A program made the translations under genes and the position numbers. A stretch of 64,000 nucleotides of DNA, taken from assembly GCA_025656675.1 (NCBI GenBank), contig JAHXHN010000001.1:649501-713500 (forward strand), read 5' to 3'. This stretch comes from Candidatus Thiodiazotropha sp. (ex Codakia rugifera) (GTDB lineage: Bacteria; Pseudomonadota; Gammaproteobacteria; Chromatiales; Chromatiaceae). Positions 47,896 through 58,328 of this stretch are shown here, piece after piece. Below the pieces are notes generated by a model, which made no database searches, had not been told where the DNA came from, and worked only from the letters and a program-made list of their open reading frames with translations. The stretch's first letter is position 1; every line of letters starts with the position of its first letter.

Positions 47896-49552
47896 TCTAC
47901 GACTGATCCTCTTTTTCGCTCTGGCCTTTGTTGGCCTGATGTTATACCAGGCCTGGCAACAGGATTATGGCACTCAAACCCAGAATCAACCGCCACAGTC
48001 TGACACCTCAGGAGGCTCAGTGCCTGCCGGAGATTCGACAGCGATTCCGGTGGCTGATGTAAAAGCCGATTTACCCGCTGCCGCCACGCCAACTGGTCCG
48101 GAATCAACGGGTAAAGAACCAGTCGCAGCGGTGATTAAAGTTGAGACGGACCTGTTGAAGCTGGAGATATCAACACAGGGTGGTACTGTGCAAAAGGCCT
48201 TACTGCTCGACTACCTCGATTCTCTGGAGCGACCTGATTTAAAAGTTGAACTGCTTTCTCCGCGGGAACCCAATGTTTTCATTGCACAATCAGGTCTGAT
48301 TGGCACGGAGAAAGGGAGGGCGCCCAGCCATGAAGCCATCTACCGTGCTGAAAAAGGTGAGTATCAGTTAGCCGATGGTGTAGATGAGTTGGTCATACCA
48401 CTCGTTTGGTCGAGTGGTGATGGTGTAGAGATCACCAAACAGTTTGTGCTGCATCGTGGCAGTTACCTTACCGAGGTGCGTTATCTGATCAACAACCAGT
48501 CCAGCGAGGGATGGGCTGCCAGGGACTATGGTCAGCTACAGCGCATGGAGCCCGTGAGCGATTCAAACGGCTTTACGACCTATACCTATACCGGTGGTGT
48601 CTACTATAACCCGAAAGAAAAGTACGAAAAGATCGATTTCGATGAGATGGCGAAGAAGACGCTGAACGTAGAGTCTGACCAGGGTTGGCTGGCAATGATC
48701 CAACACTATTTTCTAAGTGCCTGGGTACCTCCGAAAGAGCAGGTGGAGCACTACTATACCAACTCACTATCTGGCGGAAAGTATCTGATTGGTAGTTATT
48801 CTCCTTCTGTGACTGTCGCTGCAGGAGAGAGCAAGACCCTCATTCGTCAGCTCTATATCGGTCCAAAATTACAGGATCAGTTGGAAGCGATAGCAGAAGG
48901 TCTTGAACTAACTGTCGATTATGGTTGGTTGACCGTCATAGCTAAGCCTATCTTCTGGTTACTGAAGACCATCAATGACTGGGTCGGTAACTGGGGATGG
49001 TCAATTATCATTCTCACCCTATTGATCAAGGCGGCTTTCTTTAAACTTTCGGAGACCAGCTACAAATCGATGGCCAATATGCGTAAATTCACGCCTCGGA
49101 TACAGGCGATCAAGGATCGCTATGGGGATGACAAGCAACGCGTGCAAGCGGCCATGATGGAGCTTTACAAAAAAGAGAAGATCAATCCGCTCGGTGGTTG
49201 CCTGCCAATCATGGTGCAGATACCCGTCTTCATTGCACTCTACTGGGTTCTTCTGGAGAGTGTCGAATTACGTCATGCACCCTGGATGCTATGGATCCAC
49301 AGCCTCTCTGAAAAAGATCCCTATTTCATCCTGCCCTTGATTATGGGTGTCTCCATGTTTGTGCAGCAGAAGCTCAATCCTGCACCACCCGATCCAATGC
49401 AGGCCAAGATCATGATGACACTACCCTTTGTTTTTACGATCTTTTTTGCCTTCTTCCCTGCGGGTTTGGTGCTCTATTGGGTGGTCAACAACCTTGTTTC
49501 AATAGCCCAGCAAGCCTACATCACACGTAAGATTGAACAATCAACAAACTGA
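47888..49552 (+). CDS. yidC: Membrane protein insertase YidC
   Basis: A 554-residue inner-membrane insertase. The N-terminal anchor (RLILFFALAFVGLMLYQAW) is followed by a Pro/Ser-rich linker, the large periplasmic beta-sandwich domain (about 80-340), then five C-terminal membrane helices. Landmarks: GWSIIILTLLIKAAFFKLSE, KINPLGGCLPIMVQIPVF and the end LYWVVNNLVSIAQQAYITRK. It belongs to the gammaproteobacterial type with the periplasmic domain. mnmE follows 26 bp downstream. Confidence 0.98.
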   Translation: MDNLRLILFFALAFVGLMLYQAWQQDYGTQTQNQPPQSDTSGGSVPAGDSTAIPVADVKADLPAAATPTGPESTGKEPVAAVIKVETDLLKLEISTQGGTVQKALLLDYLDSLERPDLKVELLSPREPNVFIAQSGLIGTEKGRAPSHEAIYRAEKGEYQLADGVDELVIPLVWSSGDGVEITKQFVLHRGSYLTEVRYLINNQSSEGWAARDYGQLQRMEPVSDSNGFTTYTYTGGVYYNPKEKYEKIDFDEMAKKTLNVESDQGWLAMIQHYFLSAWVPPKEQVEHYYTNSLSGGKYLIGSYSPSVTVAAGESKTLIRQLYIGPKLQDQLEAIAEGLELTVDYGWLTVIAKPIFWLLKTINDWVGNWGWSIIILTLLIKAAFFKLSETSYKSMANMRKFTPRIQAIKDRYGDDKQRVQAAMMELYKKEKINPLGGCLPIMVQIPVFIALYWVLLESVELRHAPWMLWIHSLSEKDPYFILPLIMGVSMFVQQKLNPAPPDPMQAKIMMTLPFVFTIFFAFFPAGLVLYWVVNNLVSIAQQAYITRKIEQSTN

Positions 49553-49578
49553 GGTAGGACACTCCAATACCATTGACG

Positions 49579-50925
49579 ATGCAGCCGCGTGACACAATAG
49601 CAGCTGTCGCTACCCCACCTGGACGCGGTGGGGTGAGCATCGTACGCATCAGCGGACCCGACTGCGTGGCAATTGCGCAAGCATTTATAGGCTCCCCTCC
49701 TCCACCCAGACAAGCCTGTCTGAAGTCTTTTTGCGATCAAAATGGAGAGGTCATTGATAGTGGCCTTGTACTCTATTTTCCTGCACCTCACTCTTTCACA
49801 GGCGAGGATGTGTTGGAGTTGCAAGGCCATGGTGGTCCTATCGTGATGGACCTGCTTTTGCAACAAGCTCTACAGCTGGGTGCCCGCCTGGCCAGGCCTG
49901 GTGAGTTCAGTGAAAGAGCCTTTCTCAATGACAAACTGGATCTGGTTCAGGCCGAAGCAATTGCGGACTTGATCGATGCGGATAGTCATGCTGCAGCACG
50001 ACTTGCCTGCAGGACTTTGCAAGGGGCCTTTTCAAAGCGTATTCGACAATTGGTCGAGAAGTTGATCGAACTGCGATTATTTGTCGAGTCAGCGATCGAC
50101 TTTCCTGAGGAGGAAATCGATTTCCTCAATGATGGTAACGTAAGTGAACGCTTACATACCATTCTGACAGAAACACATAATATCGTGCAGAGTGCACAGA
50201 CCGGGAGACTGCTCAGGGATGGCTTAACATTGGTTATCGCAGGTCGTCCCAATGCGGGTAAATCGAGCCTGTTAAATGCACTCGCTGGGGTGGAAACAGC
50301 TATTGTTACGGAGATACCCGGTACGACCAGGGACCTGCTGCGTGAAAAGATCTCTGTTGATGGTCTGCCATTGCATATCATCGATACAGCTGGTTTGCGT
50401 GACAGCCAGGATCCGGTGGAAGAAGAAGGTATCCGCAGGGCAAAACGACAAATTGAACAGGCTGATCGGGTACTCTGGGTCTTCGATGACCAGACCGATC
50501 CTCAACATTTGGCACTCGATAAAAACCGGTTGCCGAATGGCGTTCCTGTTACCCTAGTGAGAAATAAAATCGATCTTGGGAACAGACCCGCCGTTATCAG
50601 TGAAGATGAATCTGGCGTCGAAATCGCCCTCTCTGCCACAACAGGTGCAGGTATCGAATTGTTGAGGGAACACCTTAAGGACTGTGTCGGCTATCAGAAT
50701 CTGGGTGAAGGGGAGTTTATCGCTCGACGCAGACACCTTGATGCCTTAGAAAGAACCATACAGCATCTGAATCAGGGATCGTCCAGTCTGTGCAGGGACC
50801 AAGCCGGTGAATTACTCGCGGAAGATCTGCGTCTGGCCCAGCAGACGCTGTCGGAGATAACGGGTGAATTTTCAGCAGATGATCTTCTGGGTCGGATATT
50901 CAGTAGCTTCTGTATAGGAAAATAG
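49579..50925 (+). CDS. mnmE: tRNA-modifying GTPase MnmE
   Basis: A 448-residue GTPase that with MnmG installs the 5-carboxymethylaminomethyl group on wobble uridine. It has an N-terminal formyl-tetrahydrofolate-binding domain ([19 protein letters not shown]), a G domain with [14 protein letters not shown], the DTAGLRD loop and NKID, and the C-terminal CIGK with the reactive cysteine. I start at ATG 49579 ([10 protein letters not shown]); a TTG two codons earlier is possible. Its partner MnmG is encoded at 55305. Confidence 0.97.
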   Translation: MQPRDTIAAVATPPGRGGVSIVRISGPDCVAIAQAFIGSPPPPRQACLKSFCDQNGEVIDSGLVLYFPAPHSFTGEDVLELQGHGGPIVMDLLLQQALQLGARLARPGEFSERAFLNDKLDLVQAEAIADLIDADSHAAARLACRTLQGAFSKRIRQLVEKLIELRLFVESAIDFPEEEIDFLNDGNVSERLHTILTETHNIVQSAQTGRLLRDGLTLVIAGRPNAGKSSLLNALAGVETAIVTEIPGTTRDLLREKISVDGLPLHIIDTAGLRDSQDPVEEEGIRRAKRQIEQADRVLWVFDDQTDPQHLALDKNRLPNGVPVTLVRNKIDLGNRPAVISEDESGVEIALSATTGAGIELLREHLKDCVGYQNLGEGEFIARRRHLDALERTIQHLNQGSSSLCRDQAGELLAEDLRLAQQTLSEITGEFSADDLLGRIFSSFCIGK

Positions 50926-51040
50926 ATCATCTGAATAGTTATAAATCAAGAAGCTTATTTGATCGAGCACATTGCAGTCGTAGCAAAGTCGCGGCTAACT
51001 ATGTTGGAATAGATTAAAACTTTGAGGAGGAGAAGAAACC

Positions 51041-51277
51041 ATGTTGGGCGAACCCCATGATCTGTTGCACGAATTTCCCGAATATGCTGAAAAAATTGCT
51101 GAATTGCGTAAAAGCAGTGAGGTATTTCACAACCTGATGGATGAGTATGACTGGTTGGATGCACATGTTCGAAATCTTGAAGAGTTGAGCACCCCGGTAT
51201 CTGATTTCCATATAGAAGAGATGAAGAAGCGCCGTCTACTGTTGAAAGACAGGCTGTATGCCATTTTGCACGGTTAA
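51041..51277 (+). CDS. DUF465 (YdcH-like) family protein
   Basis: A 78-residue helical, coiled-coil-like protein. Charged helices such as PEYAEKIAELRKSSEVFHNLMDEYD and EEMKKRRLLLKDRLYAIL match the DUF465/YdcH family, whose function is unknown. The ribosome binding site is strong: GAGGAGGAG before ATG 51041. It stands alone between mnmE and the convergent transglutaminase gene. Confidence 0.88.
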   Translation: MLGEPHDLLHEFPEYAEKIAELRKSSEVFHNLMDEYDWLDAHVRNLEELSTPVSDFHIEEMKKRRLLLKDRLYAILHG

Positions 51278-51300
51278 TTCTGAAAGCAGTTGATTGAGGA

Positions 51301-53280
51301 TCAGCGACGTCGAGGTCGAAACTTGCGTACCTGCCTTGCAAAAAGCGGGTATGCCATGTCGGTACTACGAGCGGCGTAGCGTAGCTGAATATAGTGATCG
51401 CTAATCCGCATGATCTGTTCTGCCAGATCAGGGCGTCGCCGTGATGCTCGTCTTGCAAAGTCCAATGGCCCCTCATAGGGTCGGCGGCTAATACCCAGGC
51501 GCGACAGCCTACGACAGAAGCGATCATATGTTCTTTTTACCCGGGTTTGCTGCTGCTTCCCCTGCCAGGTGATGTGCAGGCCAACAAATAACAAACTGAC
51601 TGCAATCATGCCAATTGTTATCAGGCCCCATTGGGTTGTGGTAAAGATGTTGAAACCAAAGCTGCGCATCAGGTTGAACTGATGCTCCCTGCTATATCCA
51701 ATGATCCATCGTTCCCATTGGACGTTGGCACTATCGAAGGCATAGGCAAATTGCTGAACAATAGAACCGACAAACCCACTGCTGTCGATGTTAAACAGTG
51801 CGGGTGATCCCTCCTCTCCAAAATTTAATCGAATAGGATAATTCACCCGCTCGGGTGCAACAGCTGCGGTAGGGTCGACCCTTACCCAACCGCGATCTTC
51901 CAGCCAGACTTCAGACCAAGCATGAGCGTCATACTGTCGGACTATGAAATAGTCACCGAGGGTATTGTACTCTCCACCCTGATAGCCCAATACAAGTCGT
52001 GCTGGAATAGCGGCAATACGCATTAGCTGGGTAAAACTGGTGGCATAATGTTCACAAAATCCCTCTCGTCCTTCAAACAGAAACTCGTCGATGGCGTTAT
52101 TGATATAGCGTGGAGGTGTAAGCGTATAGACGAATGGTTGGGTATTGAAATAGCGTAAGGCTTCATTGACTATCTGCTGATCATTCAACGACCTTGCCTG
52201 CCATTGTGAGACAAGATCCCGTTGACGTTGTGTCACGTTATCATTCAGCTGTAATGCCCGCCTGCGCAAAATAGGGGGTAACTGTGGTGTACGATAGTGA
52301 GTTGCAGATCGTCCGTTATAGAGCAGTGGTTGGGTAACCGGCTGTTTTTTTATCAACTGAAAATCTCTGCTTAATCGGCTGTTTGCGGGTGCGGCGATGG
52401 GGAGATCAAGACTGTATAGCCAGTGTTTGTTATGTGGCTCAAGAAAGACTTGGTAAACTATGGGATCACTGATTTGAGTGAGCTCTACCGAATCATATCC
52501 CACCGGCTGGCTTCTATCTGTATACCAGCTATAGCCATCTGTATCCCAAAGTACCAAACCCCGCCAATAGCGTTGTTCCGTTGGAGGTGGTGGCTGTTTG
52601 AACTGGACGCGGAAAGCAACCTCAGATGACTCGATCAGTTGACTGATAGCACCAGGTGTCACTCGATCACTAAAACCGGTTATTGCCGAAGAGCCGGTTG
52701 TGAAATTCCATAGGGGTTGCGTGATACGGGGAAAGATGACAAATAGAATAAGCGCGATAGGCAGTGCCTGGATCCCTATGATCAGTGTTTTTAGGATGGG
52801 TTCATGTATATGTGATGAAGGTTTTACACGGTTTATCTCCAGTAAAAGTGCAGTAAGACAGATAACGACCATCAATAGATAGAGGGCCATCGCAATTGAC
52901 TGACTGAAAAGAAATTGAGTAGTGACAACGAAATAGGAGATAAAGACCGAAACGTAGATGTCACGGCGTTTCTTTACCTCAATCACTTTCAGTAACAGCA
53001 TATTTACCAATAGAGCAACGCCGGCATCCCGGCCTATCAGCGTTTGGTAGTGTGAGTAGACCAGGAAAATGGCACCAAACGTGGCTAACAGGAGTAACCA
53101 ACGACCGGGTTGCAGGTTGGGTAGATATAAGCTGCTCAATCGCCATCCGAACAGAGCAATCAGATAGAGGTTGATAGGCAGCGATAGATTCATGCCGTGA
53201 GGCAGAATTGCCAACCCCGTAAAGAGGCTGAGCAGAAGCATCAATCGAAACGTCAGGGTCTGTTCAAGGGAGTGTTGCAT
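51301..53280 (-). CDS. TgpA-type transmembrane transglutaminase-like protein (DUF3488)
   Basis: A 659-residue inner-membrane protein. Six or so helices fill the first ~190 residues (DUF3488/TgpA N). A periplasmic transglutaminase-core domain follows with the catalytic triad region FCEHYATSFTQLMRIAAIPARL (Cys), YDAHAWSEVWLE (His) and WVRVDPTAA (Asp), then a further membrane helix and a cytoplasmic tail. TgpA is essential in Pseudomonas; its substrate is uncertain. I start at ATG 53280, preceded by GAGGTAGGTG. It overlaps the DUF58 gene by 17 nt and forms an operon MoxR-DUF58-TgpA. Confidence 0.9.
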   Translation of the reverse strand: MQHSLEQTLTFRLMLLLSLFTGLAILPHGMNLSLPINLYLIALFGWRLSSLYLPNLQPGRWLLLLATFGAIFLVYSHYQTLIGRDAGVALLVNMLLLKVIEVKKRRDIYVSVFISYFVVTTQFLFSQSIAMALYLLMVVICLTALLLEINRVKPSSHIHEPILKTLIIGIQALPIALILFVIFPRITQPLWNFTTGSSAITGFSDRVTPGAISQLIESSEVAFRVQFKQPPPPTEQRYWRGLVLWDTDGYSWYTDRSQPVGYDSVELTQISDPIVYQVFLEPHNKHWLYSLDLPIAAPANSRLSRDFQLIKKQPVTQPLLYNGRSATHYRTPQLPPILRRRALQLNDNVTQRQRDLVSQWQARSLNDQQIVNEALRYFNTQPFVYTLTPPRYINNAIDEFLFEGREGFCEHYATSFTQLMRIAAIPARLVLGYQGGEYNTLGDYFIVRQYDAHAWSEVWLEDRGWVRVDPTAAVAPERVNYPIRLNFGEEGSPALFNIDSSGFVGSIVQQFAYAFDSANVQWERWIIGYSREHQFNLMRSFGFNIFTTTQWGLITIGMIAVSLLFVGLHITWQGKQQQTRVKRTYDRFCRRLSRLGISRRPYEGPLDFARRASRRRPDLAEQIMRISDHYIQLRYAARSTDMAYPLFARQVRKFRPRRR

Positions 53281-54235
53281 CACCTACCTCGAATTTGGCA
53301 AGTAGGGAGAGGCAGTTTTGCCTATGTATCAGCCCGGTGCCATCTGAGATCATCTGCCCGGGTAATCGCAGGCTATAGGATTGCTCTCTCTCCTCTGCTT
53401 GCAGGATGAATCGACACAGCTGGCTGAGGCGTTGCTCTGGAGCCTGTTCTGTGAGCAGATCCCAATCTAGCTTCACCTGCTCTGTCCTGTCACCACCAAA
53501 TTGCTTGCTTAACAAACCACGTTCTCTCGCGTGAGCCTTCCAGTCGATATGTCGTGGTGAATCGCCGGGACGGAAGTTACGCAGGCCGATAAAATCGTCG
53601 GCTCCTACCCCGCGATCACCGGCATCACTGGGGCTGTAGACAGGCAATGAAGGGGGTTCTCCCCTGCTGGCAGGTTTCGGGTAGACCAGGCAACTGAGAT
53701 CGAGACGTGCATAGGTCCACGCATAAAACAGGCCCAGCGGATAGGTGGTATTTAATATAATTTCGGGTAGTGCCAGCTCACCACGTCGTTTTGTCTTGAT
53801 GGGAAGGTGAAGAAGTGCCTCTTCGTTGGCTGGGATATCCACTGATTCACCAACCTGTTTCTTGCATTTTAAACTGATGCCGAAGTGATCTAATGTTGAA
53901 GCATTCGATACCCGTAAATTAAAGTCGGCAGTCTGACCGGCAAATACGGATGCAGCTCCTTCTGGTGAGATGGTCAGGCCCAACAGGTTGCGCCAGGTAT
54001 GGAGAATAGCGTTGAGCCAGATACCGCCGAGCAGAAAGGTCATCAGATAACCCAGATTGCTGCCGTAATTTATCGAACCTACCAGCATGAGTATCAGCAT
54101 GACAGCGAGTAATAGACCCTGGCGGGTAGGGAGTATGTAGATACTGCGTGGCATCACCCGGACACCACCCTTTGCATCCGATTTAGCGTATCGACGAAAG
54201 TTACCCAGCCATCGCCTGAGTGTCAGGGAAGCCAT
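53264..54235 (-). CDS. DUF58 domain protein
   Basis: A 323-residue protein with two hydrophobic segments near the N terminus (about 35-80) and the DUF58 core: GLRNFRPGDSPRHIDWKAHARERGLLSKQF near 200-230. The family pairs with MoxR ATPases and has a vWA-like relationship. I start at ATG 54235, one base after the MoxR stop (TAAGATG), so the genes are translationally coupled. Its role in membrane or cell-envelope maintenance is inferred from the operon. Confidence 0.88.
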   Translation of the reverse strand: MASLTLRRWLGNFRRYAKSDAKGGVRVMPRSIYILPTRQGLLLAVMLILMLVGSINYGSNLGYLMTFLLGGIWLNAILHTWRNLLGLTISPEGAASVFAGQTADFNLRVSNASTLDHFGISLKCKKQVGESVDIPANEEALLHLPIKTKRRGELALPEIILNTTYPLGLFYAWTYARLDLSCLVYPKPASRGEPPSLPVYSPSDAGDRGVGADDFIGLRNFRPGDSPRHIDWKAHARERGLLSKQFGGDRTEQVKLDWDLLTEQAPEQRLSQLCRFILQAEEREQSYSLRLPGQMISDGTGLIHRQNCLSLLAKFEVGDATLP

Positions 54236-54236
54236 C

Positions 54237-55154
54237 TTAGGGAATAGGGACAGCACTGAGCAGGTTCTTCACCATGCCATCTCCCTGGCTTTCACTACTA
54301 TCTCCTGCAGCCTGCAATCGATGACCGACTGTTGCAGGCAGCACTGCCTGCAGATCTTCAGGTAGTACCAGTTTGCGACCCTCAAGGAACGCCCATGCCC
54401 TGGCTCCCTGCAGGATGGCAAGACCGGCACGGGGAGAGAGGCCGTGTCGGTAGTCGGGTGAATGGCGACTGAACGAAAGGATATCCTGGCAATAGTCGAT
54501 CAACGCATCAGCGACATGAACTTGTGACACCTGATGCTGATAGTCGACCAGATTCAGCTTATTCATGGCGACAGGCATACGTTGCAGCATCTGGCGTCGA
54601 TCATCTCCTGCGAGAAGCTCACGTTCGGCGTTCCGCTCTGGGTAACCGATGTGGACACGCATAAGAAAACGATCCAGTTGTGACTCCGGTAGAGGAAAGG
54701 TACCGACCTGATGACTGGGATTCTGAGTGGCAATGACGAAAAACGGCTCCGGCAATCCATGGGTCTGGCCATCGGTAGTGACTTGTCGTTCTTCCATGGC
54801 TTCCAATAAAGCACTCTGAGCTTTAGGGGTGGCACGGTTGATCTCATCTGCCAGTATCAGCTGTGCGAATACCGGTCCCGGATGAAATTGAAAACGGTGT
54901 TCATTACGTTCATAAATGGAGACGCCGATGATATCCGAGGGTAACAGGTCACTGGTAAACTGGATGCGCTGGTAGTGAAGTCCCAACAGGTGTGCCAGGG
55001 TATGCGCTAGGGTTGTCTTGCCAACACCGGGGAGATCCTCGATCAGCAGATGCCCACGAGCCAGCAGGCAGGCAAGGGATAGCTTAACAACTTCCTGTTT
55101 GCCCAGTAGGATATTACTGGCGGCTTCGATGACCTTTTGCAGTTCAGCACTCAT
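54237..55154 (-). CDS. MoxR-family AAA+ ATPase
   Basis: A 305-residue chaperone-like ATPase. Walker A GVGKTTLAHTLAHLLG near 43-58, Walker B ILADEINRATPKAQSALLEAMEER near 110-133, sensor 1 FFVIATQNPSHQVGTFPLPESQLDRF. The C-terminal lid contains SPRAGLAILQGARAWAF. It probably acts with the DUF58 and TgpA products downstream (operon). The start is divergent from mnmG (150 bp). Confidence 0.93.
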   Translation of the reverse strand: MSAELQKVIEAASNILLGKQEVVKLSLACLLARGHLLIEDLPGVGKTTLAHTLAHLLGLHYQRIQFTSDLLPSDIIGVSIYERNEHRFQFHPGPVFAQLILADEINRATPKAQSALLEAMEERQVTTDGQTHGLPEPFFVIATQNPSHQVGTFPLPESQLDRFLMRVHIGYPERNAERELLAGDDRRQMLQRMPVAMNKLNLVDYQHQVSQVHVADALIDYCQDILSFSRHSPDYRHGLSPRAGLAILQGARAWAFLEGRKLVLPEDLQAVLPATVGHRLQAAGDSSESQGDGMVKNLLSAVPIP

Positions 55155-55304
55155 ACTAATATTTCCGTAGCCCTATTCATATCGGCTAAGATAACCGATT
55201 CAATATTTTTTTTGTTCCTGTCTAGCCGAAACCTTCAATGAGGGTAGAGGCAAAACAGAATGCACCACACGAGTCCCAAGGCATGATGATGCCCTTATAA
55301 GCGT

Positions 55305-57179
55305 ATGTTTTATACCGAGAGTTTTGATGTGATTGTAGTCGGCGGCGGCCATGCCGGGACCGAAGCGGCCCTGGCATCTGCTCGCATGGGCGCTCGCACG
55401 CTACTGCTCAGCCATAATATCGAGACCTTGGGCCAGATGAGTTGTAATCCGGCAATCGGTGGTATCGGCAAGGGGCATCTGGTCAAAGAGGTGGATGCGT
55501 TGGGTGGGATGATGGCTCATGCTGCCGATCTTGGCGGGATTCAATTTCGTATCCTCAATTCTCGAAAAGGGGCAGCGGTAAGGGCAACCCGCGCCCAGGC
55601 TGACCGTATTCGCTACAAGGCAGCGATTCGCCATGCCCTGGAAAACCAACCCAATCTGCAGCTTTTTCAACAGGCTGCTGATGATCTGCTGGTGGAGCAG
55701 AATCGGGTTACCGGGGTTGTTACCCAGATGGGGTTGAAGTTTCGTGCTGCTGCTGTGGTCCTGACAGTCGGTACCTTTCTCGGTGGGCGTATCCATATCG
55801 GGCTTTCCAGCTTTGCTGGGGGACGTGCCGGCGATCCCCCCTCGAATGCACTTTCACAGCGCCTGCGTGAATTGCCCTTTCGTGTGGAACGGTTGAAGAC
55901 CGGGACACCGCCACGTATCGATGGACGTACTATCGACTACGCGCAACTGCAAGCCCAACCTGGTGACACCCCTACACCTGTATTCTCCTTTCTCGGCTCG
56001 AGGGAGCAACACCCCAGACAGGTCAGTTGCCACATTACTCATACCAACCAGCAGACCCACGATATCATCCACACAGGGCTCTCCCGCTCACCCATGTACA
56101 CTGGTGTTATCGAGGGTGTTGGACCACGCTATTGCCCATCGATCGAAGATAAGATCGTACGGTTTGCGGACAAGGAATCTCATCAGATCTTTATCGAACC
56201 CGAAGGATTGGATACCCACGAAATCTATCCGAATGGTATCTCGACCAGTCTGCCGTTTGATATTCAGCATCAACTGGTCTGCTCGATGAAGGGGTTTGAG
56301 AATGCCCATATAACCCGACCGGGTTACGCTATCGAGTATGACTTTTTCGATCCTCGCGAATTGAAGGCCTCTCTGGAAACCAAACATATAGAGGGTCTCT
56401 TCTTCGCCGGGCAGATCAATGGCACTACCGGTTATGAAGAGGCTGCCGCGCAGGGATTGCTGGGTGGTCTGAATGCGGTGCTTCACAGTCGGGAGCAAGC
56501 AGCCTGGACACCAAGGCGGGATGAAGCCTATCTTGGCGTCATGGTGGACGACCTGATCACCCGGGGTACCCTGGAACCCTACCGGATGTTCACCAGCCGT
56601 GCCGAATACCGGCTGTTGCTACGGGAGGACAATGCCGATCTGCGACTCACCCAGGTGGGAAGAAATCTGGGTTTGGTCGATGACAGGCGCTGGCAGGCAT
56701 TCTGTTTAAAGCGGGAAGCAATCGAACGTGAGCAGCAACGCTTGAAGGGTATCTGGCTGCAGCCGAAGGATGTCGACCCGGTTCAGGCAGAGGCGATATT
56801 AGGTGGGGTGCTATCGAAAGACGCCTCAGCAATCAATCTACTGGCAAGGCCGAATGTTGCCTACCAACAGTTGATGAGTCTGCCAAAACTGGGTCCGGGT
56901 GAGAAACACCCTCAAGTGATTGAGCAACTGGAAGTTCAGGCAAAATATGCCGGTTACATCGATCGGCAGCAGGGTGAAATCGAAAAACAGCGAGCCAACG
57001 AAGCGGTGGTCCTGCCAGAGGATCTGGACTATGAAGTTGTGCGGGGTCTCTCCTCCGAGGTGAGAGAGAAGTTTCAATACCACCGTCCTCAAACATTGGG
57101 ACAGGCCGGGCGTATACCTGGTGTTACTCCGGCAGCCATCTCGTTACTGTTGATTCACTTGAAAAAACGCTCTGCCTGA
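55305..57179 (+). CDS. mnmG: tRNA uridine-5-carboxymethylaminomethyl modification enzyme MnmG (GidA)
   Basis: A 624-residue FAD-dependent partner of MnmE. The FAD-binding [17 protein letters not shown] (13-29) and [21 protein letters not shown] are classical. The tail [20 protein letters not shown] is the C-terminal helical domain that contacts MnmE. The stop shares one base with the rsmG ATG (TGATG), so the pair is coupled as in most bacteria. Confidence 0.98.
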   Translation: MFYTESFDVIVVGGGHAGTEAALASARMGARTLLLSHNIETLGQMSCNPAIGGIGKGHLVKEVDALGGMMAHAADLGGIQFRILNSRKGAAVRATRAQADRIRYKAAIRHALENQPNLQLFQQAADDLLVEQNRVTGVVTQMGLKFRAAAVVLTVGTFLGGRIHIGLSSFAGGRAGDPPSNALSQRLRELPFRVERLKTGTPPRIDGRTIDYAQLQAQPGDTPTPVFSFLGSREQHPRQVSCHITHTNQQTHDIIHTGLSRSPMYTGVIEGVGPRYCPSIEDKIVRFADKESHQIFIEPEGLDTHEIYPNGISTSLPFDIQHQLVCSMKGFENAHITRPGYAIEYDFFDPRELKASLETKHIEGLFFAGQINGTTGYEEAAAQGLLGGLNAVLHSREQAAWTPRRDEAYLGVMVDDLITRGTLEPYRMFTSRAEYRLLLREDNADLRLTQVGRNLGLVDDRRWQAFCLKREAIEREQQRLKGIWLQPKDVDPVQAEAILGGVLSKDASAINLLARPNVAYQQLMSLPKLGPGEKHPQVIEQLEVQAKYAGYIDRQQGEIEKQRANEAVVLPEDLDYEVVRGLSSEVREKFQYHRPQTLGQAGRIPGVTPAAISLLLIHLKKRSA

Positions 57180-57835
57180 TGGGAGCATCACCGTTTAGTG
57201 TGTCTGCTTGCCGACAACGCCTGCAACAGGGCGCAATGATCATGGATGTGACATTGAGTGAGCAGCAACAGCAGGATTTGATGCAGTTTCTACTGTTGTT
57301 GGTTAAATGGAACAAGGCCTTCAATCTCACAGCTGTACGAGATCCGCTGGAGATGGTGGGTCGGCACCTGTTGGATAGCCTGGCGTTGCTTCCTCATCTG
57401 ACGGCCACAAGCTGTCTCGATATGGGTACAGGAGCGGGTCTGCCGGGTATCCCCCTGGCGATCATGCGGCCACAGACACAATTCGTTCTGCTTGACGGTA
57501 ATAGCAAAAAAATACGTTTCGTTCGTCAAGCGGTAATGGAACTGGGACTGAAAAATGTGCAGCCGGTTCATGCCAGGGTAGAGCGCTATCAACCGGGTTC
57601 CCCGTTTCAGATCTTGCTCTCAAGAGCCTTCTCTGGGCTGCCGAAGATGCTCGAGCTAACGCGTGAACTACGCGGTCCAGAGACAGAATTGTTGGCTATG
57701 AAGGGCAGCGTTCCCCACGAGGAGATAGCCCAGATTGAGGCGGATTATCAGTGTGTCATCATCCCTCTGCAGGTCCCCTTCGATGAGGGTGAGCGCTGTC
57801 TGGTGCGGATTAGACAATCTGTGTCAGCAAGGTGA
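57179..57835 (+). CDS. rsmG: 16S rRNA (guanine-527-N7)-methyltransferase RsmG (GidB)
   Basis: A 218-residue SAM-dependent methyltransferase for G527 of 16S rRNA. Motif I is LDMGTGAGLPGIPLAI near 80-95, followed by LLDGNSKKIRFVRQAV; WNKAFNLTAVRDP is typical of the N-terminal part. The start ATG at 57179 overlaps the mnmG stop. A later ATG (57238) is also possible. Confidence 0.97.
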   Translation: MGASPFSVSACRQRLQQGAMIMDVTLSEQQQQDLMQFLLLLVKWNKAFNLTAVRDPLEMVGRHLLDSLALLPHLTATSCLDMGTGAGLPGIPLAIMRPQTQFVLLDGNSKKIRFVRQAVMELGLKNVQPVHARVERYQPGSPFQILLSRAFSGLPKMLELTRELRGPETELLAMKGSVPHEEIAQIEADYQCVIIPLQVPFDEGERCLVRIRQSVSAR

Positions 57836-58328
57836 ATCAAGGTTTGTAACTTGCGCGTGCCCATCCCTCGGTAGTGACTGGTGAGCGGATCGTCATGGGT
57901 TTACGTGTCGGCAAGGCCGCGTCTCTGTTTGTTCTCAATAAATCACAGATGAGACTAATACTTACAGCGTCTAATAGTGGGGCAGGGTCCCCCTCTTTTT
58001 GATGAACAAGACAAAGATTATGCGGGCTTGGTGGTTAAATTGCAGATAGTTTTACCAGATGATAGGTGTAAAAATCCGGGCACTGGCCAATAAAATTTAT
58101 TCTGGACAGTAGCGGATGAAGATCAGGTGCCTGGAAATTCAATAAGTTACTGGATCACAACCTTCGCCGGGCTGACGTGGAACCTGAAAGCTATGTGTTT
58201 TCGGACCGACACTGGCCGGTCTGTCTGTTCTACAGATTCAGTTTGAACTGAGAGAAAGGTTACCACCTTGAGTGATACTGCCGTTATGATAGGCAGTCCC
58301 TGTCACTGCGGAACGAATAAAGAGCGCC
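57836..58328. other. Intergenic upstream of parAB
   Basis: 493 bp between rsmG and parA. No protein-like frame, RNA gene or perfect DnaA or parS box was found. The parA promoter should be here but is not evident. An open frame from 58268 overlapping the parA start is not protein-like. Confidence 0.4.
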